DNA from: Monoplex corrugatus
Lineage: Eukaryota > Mollusca > Gastropoda > Littorinimorpha > Ranellidae
Direction of reading: 5' to 3'
Assembly (NCBI GenBank): GCA_030674185.1
Contig: JAPXFY010000013.1
Span: forward strand, 44,684,964-44,748,963
Length of the DNA: 64,000 nt
Position 1 is the stretch's first letter. The number at the start of each line of letters is the position of its first letter. The notes below the pieces were generated by a model that was not told the DNA's origin, made no database searches, and saw only the letters and a program-made list of their open reading frames with translations. Position numbers and translations under genes: made by a program. Shown here piece after piece: positions 21,841-36,227 of the stretch.

Positions 21841-22149
21841 ATTTCTCTCTCCCCCTCCCTCTCTCTCTCGAATAAACCATTTAAAAATCATGCTTATTAA
21901 CATAAAAAAATATACAAGTTGTTCTATAACCTGAGGTGACAGGGGCGAGACTGGTGGTTGAAACCTCCACTTTTAATCCATTTTCCTTGTCCATTCACAA
22001 CCCTGAACAAGGTCAGGGACCCATTCACAGCGGGGTGAACTGGGGAGGCCAGAATCAAGCCTGTGCAAATCTGCGCAGTGCTAAGATGGGAGTTCTACTG
22101 CTACACCAAAACAGGCCTCAGCTCAATGACTAAAGTTAACTGTCACTGT

Positions 22150-22230
22150 CTGGTTCTGCTGACAGAGTTATGGAACCAAGATGTTGTGTCTCAAGTTCAA
22201 TCCCACCTCACAACATAGACGTGTGTTTGC
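22150..22230 (+). mobile_element. R1 SINE-like head, left flank of the 30-base array
   Basis: The sequence gacagagttatggaaccaag ... caagttcaatcccacctcac resembles a tRNA-like head with a box B (agttcaatccc). It is comparable with gtcccaagttcaattccaac at about 62320 in the R1 copy at 62275-62600. It lies directly before the 30-base minisatellite. Confidence 0.55.
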
Positions 22231-23686
22231 TCGCAGTCCATCTTAATGCTACAATCATTCTGGTAGCCCATTTTAATGCTATAATCATTCTGGTAGCCCA
22301 TCTTAATGCTATAATCATTCTGGTAGCCCATCTTAATGCTGTAATCATTCTGGTAGCCCATCTTAATGGTACAATCATTCTGGTAGCCCATCTTAATGCT
22401 GTAATCATTCTGGTAGCCCATCTTAATGGTACAATCATTCTGGTAGCCCATCTTAATGGAACAATCATTCTGGTAGCCCATCTTAATGCTACAATCGTTC
22501 TGGTAGCTCATCTTAAAGCTACAATCGTTCTGGTAGCCCATCTTAATGCTACAATCATTCTGGTAGCTCATCTTAATGCTACAATTATTCTGGTAGCCCA
22601 TCTTAATGCTACAATTATTCTGGTAGCCCATCTTAATGCTAAAACTATTCTGGTAGCCCATCTTAATGCTACAATCGTTCTGGTAGCCCATCTTAATGCT
22701 ACAATCATTCTGGTAGCCCATCTTAATGGTACAATCGTTCTGGTAGACCATCTTAATACCACAATCATTCTGGTAGCCCATCTTTATGCTACAATCATTC
22801 TGGTAGCCCATCTTAATGCTACAATCGTTCTGGTAGCTCATCGTAATGCTACAATCATTCTGGTAGCCCATCTCAACGCTACAATCATTCTGGTAGCCCA
22901 TCTTAATGCTACAATTATTCTGGTAGCCCATCGTAATGCTACAATCAATCTGGTAGCCCATCTTAATGCTATAATCATTCTGGTAGCCCATCTTAAAGCC
23001 ACAATCATTCTAGAGCCCATCGTAATGCTACAATTATTCTGGTAGCCCATCTTAATGCTACAATCATTCTGGTAGCCCATCTCAACGCTACAATCATTCT
23101 GGTAGCCTATCTTAATGCAATAATCATTCTGGTAGCTCATCTTAATGCTGTAATCATTCAGGTAGCCCATCTTAATGCTGTAATCATTCTGGTAGCCCAT
23201 CTTAATGGTACAATCATTCTGGTAGCCCATCTTAATGCTGTAATCATTCTGGTAGCCCATCTTAATGGTACAATCATTCTGGTAGCCCATCTTAATGGAA
23301 CAATCATTCTGGTAGCCCATCTTAATGCAATAATCATTCTGGTAGCTCATCTTAATGCTGTAATCATTCAGGTAGCCCATCTTCATGCTACAATTATTTT
23401 GGTAGCCCATCTTAATTCTACAATTATTCTGGTAGCCCATCTTAATGCTACAATCCTTCTGGTAGCCCATCTTAATGCTACAATCGTTCTGATAGTCCAT
23501 CTTAATGCTACAATCGTTCTGGTAGCTTATCTTAATGCTACAATCATTCTGGTAGCCCATCTGAATGCTACAATCATTCTGGTAGCCCATCTGATTGCTA
23601 CAATCATTCTGGTAGCCCATCTGAATGCTACAATCATTCTGGTAGCCCATCTGAATGCTACATCTTAATGCTACAATCATTCTGGT
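22231..23686. repeat. 30-base minisatellite, about 48 copies
   Basis: The unit is close to tggtagcccatcttaatgct plus acaatcattc. Because 30 is divisible by three and the unit lacks stops in some frames, both strands show open frames of nearly 300 codons with 10-residue periods (VAHLNATIIL on plus, GYQNDCSIKM on minus). These are not supported as genes. Flanking sequence and the unit itself derive from an R1 SINE-like element. Blocks of variant units recur, so higher-order duplication has occurred. Confidence 0.95.
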
Positions 23687-23835
23687 GGCTTCACAAGTCC
23701 TGTTCCCCTCTCCATTCAAAGACCTTGTCAAAGCACAGGGTTCTGCACAAGCTCAAAGATTCTGCCAGATAACTGCTGGCAAACTTGGGTGGAGCCTATC
23801 AGGGATTGCCTGAATGCGATGAACCTCAACAGAAC
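23687..23835 (+). mobile_element. R1 SINE-like 3' part, right flank of the 30-base array
   Basis: Contains cattcaaagaccttgtcaaa, ggttctgcacaagctcaaag, ctgccagataactgctggca and tgcctgaatgcgatgaacct. These match the R1 copies at 47440-47690 and 62275-62600 downstream of their single ccatcttaatg segment. Confidence 0.7.
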
Positions 23836-24217
23836 AAACTGCAGACTCTACAAAGTGTCCTTGCCTGCCACTTCATTGATAGGATTTTAAATCATTTATG
23901 CTCTTCAGGCATATGCCCTCATCAAATGACACGCACAAGCAAACCCTCAAGGCCGTATCTGACATCTCCCATCATAAAAACTGTCCTGCTAAGGTTTGCC
24001 ACAAGTGCTCTTCCTCAAAAAAGCGGTAAGACACAAAGCCAAGTCAATATATCAGCCAAGACCGTCACATTCCAAGCTGTTTCATGAATGGTGGAGTGAG
24101 TGGCCTACTGATAAAAGCACATTGACTATGACAGAAAAATCTGGGTTAGAACTATGGATCAGACAGGGATTTTCAGCCTTCTTCCATTAAATCTCAAATG
24201 ATAGTCTAGGTGCCAGT

Positions 24218-24462
24218 CTTATTTTTTGTTATTTTTGTTTAAAGCCCAGCCGACTGCACAGAGCCATATCAAGGCTATAACCGTTTCAGCACATATACAA
24301 TACTTCAACATGAAAAAAGGAAAAGAAAATTAGATACAAACATCAATGCATTCACGCACATAATCAAAGGAGATGCACCTAGCGCTGACCACTCCAACCT
24401 ATTGTACAGGGGATCTTAAAAAGAAACCTAGTACAAATTTATGCATAACTAAGCACATTTTT
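24218..24462 (+). mobile_element. R4 fragment, 5' part, cut by a LINE insertion
   Basis: Runs from taaagcccagccgactgcac to gcataactaagcac, then stops at a poly-T block that is the poly-A end of the minus-strand LINE. The rest of R4 is not found on the other side. Confidence 0.7.
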
Positions 24463-26347
<1,885 letters not shown>

Positions 26348-26394
26348 TAAACATATCTTTCTGATGAGATGATAATACAGCCTGCAAGGTAAAA

Positions 26395-26450
26395 ACTGAC
26401 TTGCTGCAGCCCATCTTAATGCTTCCATCATTCTGGAGGTGTCAGATTAG
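26395..26450 (+). mobile_element. R1 SINE-like fragment
   Basis: The sequence gcccatcttaatgcttccat and cattctggaggtgtcag is a single, unamplified copy of the R1 segment that expanded into the 30-base array at 22231-23686. Confidence 0.6.
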
Positions 26451-26465
26451 TGTTTCACAGATCCT

Positions 26466-26955
26466 CACAAGGAGAAGAGTGGCACAATGGTTCAGACGTT
26501 CACTGCCCATAACTAAACTCAAGGTTCAAGGTTAATTTCCCAATGAGGCCTTGACTTTTCTTCTCAGTTTGACCAGAAAATGGAACTGAACGTCTAGCTC
26601 TTTGAAAGAGGGCTAAAAACGAGTTGGACCCATGTATCTTCTGGCCTGCACATGTTAAAGATTCCATGGCGGTCAAAAATCATGAAGAGCAGGGCATTTG
26701 CCCAGTTTTCCTGGTATAAAACAATAGCAGAAACAGGTTCTTTTTCCAGGTCCATCCCCTTGAAAGCCAATTAACCTTCTTGCCTTTCCAAAGTCTTGGT
26801 CAGTAAATAAATACGTAAATAACTACCTAACTAAATAAATAAACAAATAACGAGTGGTGCTACACTGTGGTGATGCACTCTCAATGGGAAAACTGCTCAA
26901 GTTTCACATAGTAAATTCACTGTGACAAATATGAATATGAATATGAATATGACAG
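26466..26955 (+). mobile_element. R2 SINE-like element, 3'-truncated copy
   Basis: Starts gagaagagtggcacaatggt and follows the R2 body through ccttcttgcctttccaaag and, after an AT-rich stretch of TAAA units, gaatatgaatatgaatatga. It lacks the last third of the family. Confidence 0.7.
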
Positions 26956-27097
26956 ATTCTGCAGATAACTCTGTGGGTGTGGCACTGACTATACCCACCA
27001 ACACTATCAAACTCCTATGTTACACTGGCTGTGTGGAGTTCTCTCATCAAAGACGCCAGCATGTCAAGATAAGATGACTTGTGGAACTTAACATCCT

Positions 27098-27640
<543 letters not shown>

Positions 27641-27714
27641 ACATGCGTGCGTACGTGCGTGTGCACATGTTCTTGCACATGGACTGTCTGTGCTATAGAA
27701 ATGAAATTATTACT

Positions 27715-27835
27715 ATCATTACTACTATCCCTCCCCTCCCCATTTCAAGACTTTGCCAGCGCATAGAGTTCTGCACAGGCTCAAGAAGTCTGCCAGATTT
27801 TGGAGAAGAACATACACAATAGTCCCAACCCGATG
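27715..27835 (+). mobile_element. R1 SINE-like fragment
   Basis: The sequence ccccatttcaagactttgcc, gttctgcacaggctcaagaa and gtctgccagatttt matches the body of R1 downstream of the ccatcttaatg segment. Confidence 0.6.
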
Positions 27836-27972
27836 ACTCCCACTTGAGGAAACTTAGATCTCCAGCTGACGGCAATTGTTATCTAACAGCACACTGACTG
27901 GTGTTGATTGTAGTCATGAACCCCTACGCAACCAGAGACAAAAAGGTACAGAAATGACTAAAGTTCACTTAC

Positions 27973-28107
27973 TGCCACAAAATCGTTGTTTTTGAGTTTG
28001 ATGATGTCTCCCACAGACACCTTGTGCCAGCGTTCCTCCACGATCTCCCCGTGACGCAACACGTAGGACGTTCGGTTGTTGACCTGCGCATCGCTCCGAT
28101 GCCGTTG
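27973..28107 (-). CDS. P4-ATPase exon: start of actuator domain
   Basis: This 135-base, phase 0-0 exon encodes 45 residues starting QRHRSDAQVNNR and continuing through WHKVSVGDIIKLKNNDFVA. The RHKSDNxVNNR and VGDIIKLxNN motifs are typical of the P4-ATPase region linking TM2 to the A domain. The acceptor is ctatag with a poor pyrimidine tract; the donor is gtaagtg. It follows a 20.9 kb intron from the divergent TM2 exon, and the weak acceptor is worth noting beside the alternative exon cluster. Confidence 0.94.
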
Positions 28108-28295
28108 CTATAGCAACAGACGGCCCATTAGTCAAAATAGAAAAAGCACAGAAAAGTAAACATCAATACTACAGAAACCATGTAGGGCGTATTCATGAAA
28201 TGACTGTTATACAGAACTCTTTGCATCAACAATTTTGAAGTTTACACAACTTTAAAAGTTGTTCAGACAGACACACATCTGTTTTCTGAATGATA

Positions 28296-28487
28296 TTAAC
28301 CCTTTGACTCCTGCATCCTGTCCACCAGCATCCTGCATTGTCAACCATATCAGCAAAGCAAAAACTTAACCCTTTGATTCCCTCACCCTATCCACCAGCT
28401 TCCTGCTGAAAGCTGGTGGATAGGGTAGGGATTCAAAGGGTTAAGACTTTGTTGGTGGTGGATAGGATGCAGGAGGCAAAGGATTAA
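28296..28487. mobile_element. R3 foldback MITE, TTAA-flanked
   Basis: Full-length copy: ttaaccctttgactcctgca at the left, ggcaaaggattaa at the right, and an inner hairpin around cttcctgctgaaag. It lies 189 bases from the acceptor side of the exon at 27973-28107. Confidence 0.85.
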
Positions 28488-28743
28488 TAAGACACACTGA
28501 ATGGTGTTGATAAGAAGAACGTTACAGATTTTCAGGCAAATTTTACACCAAAAACGGTATCAAGTCAATTCATTCAAGTTCTGAGTTTTTTTATACACTG
28601 TAAACAGATGAAAATTAGTGATGATATGAATACCATTCATAAAACTAAAAAGACATTCATTGTTTATCACCAGGTACGCAAACACATGTCTTTAAAAAAA
28701 AAAAAAGCTATACAGCTCTTAAACTGTAAAAAAAAAAAAAAAA

Positions 28744-28774
28744 CTATATATATATATATATATATATACATACA

Positions 28775-28842
<68 letters not shown>
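28744..28842. repeat. (AT)n microsatellite
   Basis: About 100 bases of AT repeats with a short acatacaactac interruption. It could form a strong hairpin. Confidence 0.95.
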
Positions 28843-28847
<5 letters not shown>

Positions 28848-29182
28848 AAATAGCACAATTTAACATCTAATTTGCATTTATACTGGGCTGACACTAATGT
28901 CCAAAAGAAGCAGTTAACAATGATCACAAAATGTATGCAAAACTGCATGCCATAATCTCAACAATGAAAAATTGTGAATTGCCCTTCAAAACAATAAACA
29001 AATAAATAAACAGAATAGCATGTGAATCTAGATATATGATAGTTGAAGCAATCAAAAGTTCAATTTGGATGATTAGTGGAGATGCTATAGACTGCATTCA
29101 AATTCAGAATTCAGAACACCAGGGGAAAAACCAATACAATAAAGAGACTAAAAAATATCTGAAAAGAAAAGCAAAACAGCAG

Positions 29183-29183
<1 letters not shown>

Positions 29184-29227
<44 letters not shown>
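29184..29227. repeat. (AC)n microsatellite
   Basis: A short pure AC run in intron sequence. Confidence 0.95.
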
Positions 29228-29228
<1 letters not shown>

Positions 29229-29419
29229 AAGATACACATGCACACTGTATGCATATGAACGTATTAGTTCTCATTCAATGTTTACTCTTATACATTACTT
29301 TTCTTTTTAAATCTTCATCCAGTATCATTAACATCTCTATAGTTTTTATACTTACAGGCCTCAAAGCCCAGGTGGTTTTAAGCATTATGTTCATGTGCAA
29401 GTGATTGGCGGTTTGAACG

Positions 29420-30130
29420 AGGGGTACATGCATTAAACTGGTTCTTTATTCTCCATTTTAATGTGATTGTTGTTTTGGGTGTGTCAGTGTACTCTCTATC
29501 TTAATATAATTGTTATTATGGTAGTGTCAGTGTAGGATTATTTAGCCACTGGTTTTTTACTCTCCATCTTAATACATTTGTTGTTATGGTGGCGTCAGTG
29601 TCCTCTCCATCTTAATGTAATTGTTGTTATGGTAGTGTCAGTGTAGGATTATTCAGCCATTGGTTCTTTACTCTCCACCTTAATACATTTGTTGCTATGG
29701 CGGTGTCAGTGTACTCTCCATCTTAATATGATTGTTATGGTGGTGTCAGTGTACTCTCCATCTTAATATGATTGTTATGGTGGTGTCAGTGTACTCTCCA
29801 TCTTAATACAACTGTTGTGGTGGTGGTGTAAATGTAGGATTATTTAGCCACTGATTCTTCACTCTCCATCTTAATACATTTGTTGCTATGGTGGTGTTTA
29901 TGTACTCTCCATCTTGATATAATTGTTGTTATGGTGGTATTAGTGTAGGATTATTTTATACTGTTCTTATGGTGGTGACAGTATACTCTCCATCTTAATA
30001 CATTTGTTGTTATGGTGGTGTCAGTGTACTCTCCATCTTAAACACTTGTTGTTATGCTGGTGTTAGCATACTATACTCTCTATCATACTACATTTGTTAT
30101 TATGGTAGTGTCAGTGTAGGATTACTTAGC
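29420..30130. repeat. Degenerate minisatellite derived from R1 SINE segment
   Basis: Irregular units of roughly 40 to 90 bases share ctccatcttaatacatttgt, tgttatggtggtgtcagtgt and sometimes aggattatttagccactgg. The ccatcttaat...tggtggtgtcag order is that of the R1 SINE (ccatcttaatgtttccatcg, ttctggtggtgtcag at 47480-47515). This is a second, separate expansion of the same SINE segment. Confidence 0.8.
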
Positions 30131-30344
30131 CCCCTTTCCCCATTTCCCTGGGACGACAATTCCCATTGGCCATAACCGCAAGAGGTAGGTGATGACATAA
30201 AACTGAATCAGTTTAATCTAAACATATTATAGAATTTACATTACTGATAAAAATTCATGTATTATGATAGCACAATGGCAGATTGCATACAAAACACAAC
30301 AATGCTAACAATTCATTAACAACAACAATAACAACAACAGTTTT

Positions 30345-30485
30345 TCTGTTTCAATTCAATTTCAGTTTCCCAAGATGATGTCTCTGCTCAAAATACATTA
30401 TACAATGATACCACAAATGCCATGTGATGGACAAGACCCAAAACTATCATGGGATAAGCCTTGTATCTGCACATAAGCCTAAAGC
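30345..30485 (-). mobile_element. R2 SINE-like 3' fragment
   Basis: Matches the tail of R2 as seen at 2768-2930: cagtttcccaagatgatgtc, ccatgtgatggacaagaccc, gataagccttgtatctgcac. Confidence 0.6.
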
Positions 30486-31084
30486 TACAACAATGACAAA
30501 GATACTGAAAAATTAATATGTGCTTCATATTCTAATTTAAATATGAAGCATAACGCTCAATCATATGTGCACATGACCGAAGAAATAATACACATAGTAC
30601 AAAATATCAGTTTTCAATCTGTCACACATACTTTACAATGTAAAACAAAATACCTAAAACTAGAACTCAGAACGAAGTCACACTGAAATGTGCAGCTGGA
30701 ACTTTACAAAAAGAACAGCAAATGGGAAGGAAAAGACATTCTTCTACCAAATTTCTTATCCTTCACAAATACATCTTTATGATAAATGGACATACAAATT
30801 CCAGCTCTATGCAAAAAAGAAACAAACACTAAGCGACTGAGATATATGATGGAAATTGATTTCTAATGTTCCGGTATACAAGTTAGTTGTTAGTGTGTAA
30901 GGGTAAAGAAAAAACAAAACAAAACTTTTTCTTTAAGAAAGGGCCTGCAAATACAGAGTATGAGGTGAAATTCAAGAAAAATATGTCTACATAACTCTCT
31001 TTTCAAAACACACACAAATGGATTATCATGGCTAGGACTGGAATGGACTAGACTGGAAAGAACTGAATGGGATTGGACCAGACT

Positions 31085-31260
31085 GGGCAGTTTCACTTTC
31101 AGTTTCTCAAAATGACGTCTCGATGCTGGGAATGAATTCCATATGCACTGGCACCACTGGTACCATGTGATGGAGAAGATCTAAAATGATCGTGGCACAA
31201 GCCTTACACCTGCACATAATCCACTCAGCTGGCCAGGTCCTGAGGTCCTACCAGGCCTAT
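31085..31260 (-). mobile_element. R2 SINE-like 3' fragment
   Basis: The sequence cagtttctcaaaatgacgtc, gaatgaattccatatgcact, ccatgtgatggagaagatct and ggtcctgaggtcctacc is close to 2776-2935. Confidence 0.7.
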
Positions 31261-31593
31261 AGGTTTTGTATCATATATTAGCATTTTTATCAGTCTGTCA
31301 TTGGAAAAATCTTAGCTACACTGTAATGTGTATCCGCGTATCTCATCTATAAAAAATATAATGACAATAAAAAAAAACCCAGATAAAATGAAATATAAAA
31401 ATGGGACTGAATGAAACACAAGCAGCAATTAAGTATAAACCCCTCTCACATCACAAAAGGCCCCCCAATCAATACTACACAAAGCCTCTGCTGCCTATCA
31501 ACAAGATGAAAATATTGTCTCCTTTATTACAGCTCCTCTAGTCTATCGTCCATCTCCAAGGGAAAAAAAATAGGAAGACGAATAACAAATAAC

Positions 31594-31676
<83 letters not shown>

Positions 31677-31827
31677 TTCACACAATGCCAGAAAACAATA
31701 CAATGAAACAAAACAAAGCAAAACAAAACAAACAAAAAATGACAGAAAAGAAAAACAACACACACACACACATGCACACACATACACACACCACACACAC
31801 ACACACACACACACGCAAGCACGCACG

Positions 31828-31859
<32 letters not shown>

Positions 31860-31938
31860 TCACAATGCCAGAAAACAATACAATGCATCAAAACAAAGCA
31901 AAACAAAATAAAACAAAAAAAGATAGCAAAAACAGAAA

Positions 31939-32028
<90 letters not shown>
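31594..32028. repeat. Compound (AC)n array with repeated A-rich separator
   Basis: Three AC tracts. The two separators both contain cacaatgccagaaaacaata and aaacaaagcaaaacaaaa, so AC tract plus separator was duplicated as a unit of about 185 bases. Confidence 0.9.
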
Positions 32029-32029
<1 letters not shown>

Positions 32030-32387
32030 CCAATCCACCAGACACCTAAGAAAACAAAAAAGCAAAGAAAAGACATGGCAAACTTAAAGACATACAGACA
32101 ACACAAAACAAAGAAACACATACACACAGTGTGACAACCTGCACCCTTCTCCAGCTCTTTTCCATTTCTTCACATGCATACACACATACATACACATGCC
32201 ACAGACTGGATTGGGCAGAGTTGAATAAAATGAAAATATATCAGACAGGTGTACAACTGAGGGATTTCTAGCTTTTTTTCTTCTTTTTTTTGGGGGGGTG
32301 GGGGTGGGGGTGGGGGGGTGGCGGGATACACTCAACTATATGCACAAATACATGTAAGCAAACTCACCCACATACAGACTCATAACT

Positions 32388-32436
<49 letters not shown>

Positions 32437-32590
32437 CATTGTACACCCACACACACACACACACACACATGCATGCACTGTACAACCCCCCCCCCCACAC
32501 ACACACACACACAGAGTCTCTCTCTCTCGATCTCTCTCTCTCTCCCTTTCCCCTCCCCCCCCAATCTCTTTCTCTGTCTCTCTCTGAGCA
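32388..32590. repeat. (AC)n and (CT)n microsatellites
   Basis: AC runs with a C-rich interruption, followed by CT-rich sequence. Confidence 0.9.
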
Positions 32591-32687
32591 TTATAAAATA
32601 CTTTTATAAGTGTATATACTCCGTGAGAGCTAGATGTAAAAAAAGCATTAATGTCCTTACATCAGTACCTTCCACACAAACACGCAC

Positions 32688-32767
<80 letters not shown>

Positions 32768-32868
32768 CATTACAGTCTAATCGAATAAATGTATATCCTC
32801 CATGAGTGATGGCTAGATGTACAAAGAAAAAAGCATCATGTCCTTATACAACTGCCCTTCACACAAAC

Positions 32869-32939
<71 letters not shown>

Positions 32940-33035
32940 ATTATAGTACACTTGTATAAGTGTATAACCTTAATTAGTGAGGGTTGGATGAAAAAAAAAA
33001 AGCATTAATGTCCTTATGCCAATGCCTTCAAAAGT
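32588..33035. repeat. Tandem unit of about 180 bases containing (CT)n, three copies
   Basis: Each copy has gagcattataaaatactttt- or acattatagtacacttgtat-type sequence, tataagtgtat, a tagatgtaaaaaaagcatta-type stretch and tccttayrccartgcctt. The first two end in cacacaaacac...agtctctctct with a long CT tract (32691-32764 and 32871-32937). Confidence 0.85.
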
Positions 33036-33204
33036 TCAAACTTATTCTTTGTCATTTGTTCTTCTCTCTTAAAACGTCACAGTCTCTTTAAAAAAAAAAA
33101 TTCTTCCAGCCCACAGCTTAACAACCACACAGTGTTTATTTGATTTCCTTGGCATTTCCAGCATCTACCTGTTCCTGCCATGAGCTGTTTGTAAACACTC
33201 TTAT

Positions 33205-33545
33205 CGTGAGAGAGAGAGAGAGAGAGAAAGAGACAGACAGACAGACAGAGACAGAGAGTACAGATAAGCAGAGTGGGGTGGAGAGAGAGAGAGGGAGAGA
33301 GAGAGTACAGAGAGTGAAAGTTGGGTGAAGAGATAGAGAGAGACAATGACAATGACAAAGACAATGATTCTTTATTTTCCAATGGTAAAAGCTACTGGCT
33401 AGAAGCCATTTTTCAAACTTGCCGTTGCTGTTCTATACACAGAGACAGAGACAGACAGACAGAAACAGAGTGACAGAAACAGAGAGAGACAGAGTGAGAG
33501 AGAGAGAGACAGACAGAGACGGTGAGACAGACAGACAGAGAGCAG
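33205..33545. repeat. (GA)n/(GACA)n low-complexity region
   Basis: GA and CAGA repeats in two blocks with unique sequence between them. No gene. Confidence 0.85.
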
Positions 33546-33811
33546 AGAGTGTCAAATAGAAAGTGAGAGATCGAGAAAGAGCTGGCGCACACAAAAGAAT
33601 GAAAACTGAAATCTGAAAACTTCATTACTCATACACAATAGCATCAGGTCCTAGCAGATCTATCTTCACAAAAGACAAATTGACGAACAGAGGTAATGAG
33701 AGACTGAAAAACTAATAGACAGAGACAGACAAAGTGACCCGGAGAACATGGGAGAGAGGGGCCAGGACACGGTATAAGGAGAGATGGGGTAAATAAAAGA
33801 GAATGGGTAGA

Positions 33812-33812
<1 letters not shown>

Positions 33813-33872
<60 letters not shown>

Positions 33873-34155
33873 GTGTGTGTGTGTGTGTGTATGCATGTGT
33901 GTGTGTATGCATGTGTGTGTGTGCGCATATGCATGTGTGCATGCGTGTGTGTGCGCATATGCATGTGTGCATGCATGTGTGTGTATATACATGTATGCAT
34001 GCATACATGCGGATGTGCATGCATGTGTGTGCATGTATGCACACATATGCATGTGTGCATGTATGCATACAAGCATGCCTGTGCATGTATATGCATACAC
34101 GCATGCATACACTTGTATGTGCGTGCATGTATGTGGGTGCATGCATGTATGAGTA
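33813..34155. repeat. (GT)n and (GCAT/GTAT)n repeat
   Basis: A GT tract grading into imperfect ATGCATGT repeats. Several overlapping open frames on both strands are artefacts of the repeat. Confidence 0.9.
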
Positions 34156-34698
34156 GATGGGCACAATGTAATTTTCTTGGCATACAAGCAAGAATCTCTC
34201 CATTTCTCATCGCAATCCATGTGCACACCAAACACAAGACTTATTTATCTAATATACACCAGAAAACTTCTGGCTTTTCTTCACAATAAATTATTTACCA
34301 TCAATGAAAAGAAATATCCAACCTTTTTCCCTGTCAGATGGCGGAACAACGAACAAGGGAAAAAAGCGATACGTGGACTAGAAAGACAAGTTCTTAATCC
34401 TTCAAAAATCGAAATCCTCTAAATAAAGAACTGCCCAACCCCCCCTGACAACGCACACACAAACAACATACATGTACATACCAACCACCCTACCCTGCTG
34501 TACAGTCAATAACGTTTCTTTTCTCTGTCTCGTCTCCATCCTATCTGTGTGTGGGGTCGACTGCTCAAACCAGTTACCCAGATGACAGATCAAAGCTTGA
34601 ACCACCACCATACAGTAGACAGACTGAGGTGTTGATCAGGCAAGTTATTTTTGGCATCAATTTCTGACCTTGTCTCCACAAACGCTGTCATTCGTTCT

Positions 34699-34866
34699 TT
34701 AACCCTTTGACTCCTGCACCCTGTCCACCAGCATCCTGTATTGCCAACCATGCTAGAAAAGCAAAAACTTAACCCTTTGATTCCATCACCCTATTCACCA
34801 GGGTGAGGGAATCAAAGGGTTAAGATTTTGTAGTTGGCAGATAGAGTACGAGAGTCAAAAGGTTAA
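34699..34866. mobile_element. R3 foldback MITE
   Basis: Begins ttaaccctttgactcctgca and ends gagagtcaaaaggttaa. The inner hairpin is shortened. Confidence 0.8.
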
Positions 34867-34964
34867 CCCTTTCACCTAGACAGCTGCCTGTCTAGTTGCT
34901 AAATGCCAGCGACGTAGTAGACAACTGTTCTCCCCCATGGGATGACGAGGGCTTTTTTGATATG

Positions 34965-35462
34965 AATAGTACTACCACCTTCTAAAAATTCTGTGCTAGA
35001 AATTTCCTCTTTCCTGTCACTCTCTTTGTTTCATTCTTCCTCCTTTGCTTTCTGTCATTTCTTCCTATTATTTTCTGCCTTGCAGGTCAATTCACCTGTA
35101 TGTGTTCGATAAACTCTTACATACTTTTTCTTAGGATTGATAATTGGGTACATGTATTTTGGGCTCTAGGGAAATGAGACATGCGGAAGCAATTTTCAGG
35201 TAATTTAGGTCTGTTTTTATATATGTTTTAGTGTCCTTACTTATGTTTAAATTTGTATTCAGAAATGTTTTTTAAATCCCCTGTGCAATAAATTGGACAG
35301 AGTGGTCAACAACAGCGGCATTTCCTTCGATTATGTGCACGATTGTGTTTATATGTGTACTTTATTTTATTTTCCATTTTTTCCCCAGTTGAAATATTTT
35401 GTTTGTTTTGAAATAACTATAGCCCTGATATAGCTCTAGCAGTTGGCTGGGCTTTAAACAAA
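34965..35462 (-). mobile_element. R4 element, minus orientation
   Basis: The minus-strand copy ends at aaagcccagccaactgctag (35440-35460). It includes tgcgcataatcgaaggaaat-like sequence, gagatgcggaa on plus, the ttctgtcatttcttcctatt segment and tttcctctttcctgtcactc. It is followed by a ggggg/ccccc-type boundary at about 34935. Confidence 0.7.
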
Positions 35463-35754
35463 AATAACAATAATAGGCAACTGTTCATTGCATGGGTGTG
35501 GTGACTGCCCAGTAAGCTTACAGTAGATGCCACCTGGATTGATGCAACATCTAACGGTTGAAATTGAACTACTTCAGCCAAAGTTACGACCTTGGTTGGT
35601 ACAGAGACAAGACTTTCACCTTCAAATCTGTTTGCTTGGGTTTGCATATGTGCAAATCACTCTCAAGAAATACAGTGCGTGCCACTCACAGTTTGTGTCC
35701 GTGGCTAACTACTTTTACCAAATTATCCAAACAACAAATTGTCATTTTACTGTC

Positions 35755-36118
35755 ATTGAGATTAAAAAAAACATACCTGAATACAAATTCAAACACACCT
35801 ATGGACACTAAAACTTACAAAAACAGGCCTAAATTATCTAAAACTGCTTCCACATATCTCATTTCTCTAGAGCCAAAAATGCAATAAATACATGTACCCA
35901 ATTATCAATCCTAAGAAAAAGTACATAAGACTTTATCGAATACATACAGGTGAATGGACCAACAAGGCAGAAAATGATAGGAAGAAATGACAGAAAGTAA
36001 AGAAGGAAGGGGAAAAAACCCAGAGTGACAGAAAAGAGGAAATTTCTAGCGCAGAATTTCAAGAAGGTGGGGGTACTATTTATACTGAAAGAGCCCCTGG
36101 CATCCCCACGGGGGGGTC
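35755..36118 (+). mobile_element. R4 element, 5'-truncated
   Basis: Covers the second half of R4: gcttccacatatctcatttc, ggtgaatggaccaacaaggc, gagtgacagaaaagaggaaa, and the end gcccctggcatccccacggg. Confidence 0.75.
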
Positions 36119-36227
36119 CAAATAACAAATCAAAGGCTGAACCACATACAGCAGAGAGAGTGACGTGTTGACCAGCCAGATCATTTTTGACACTCTACAG
36201 CAATTCATAGGTCTGATTTCTCCACAC

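Noticed and set aside
22231..23686. CRISPR-like regular spacing
   Set aside because: The 30-base units are directly adjacent with no unique spacers, and the genome is eukaryotic.
22170..23731. Open frames of about 290 codons on both strands
   Set aside because: They are produced by the stop-free 30-base repeat. Both strands are equally open, with a strict 10-residue period, and the flanks are SINE sequence.
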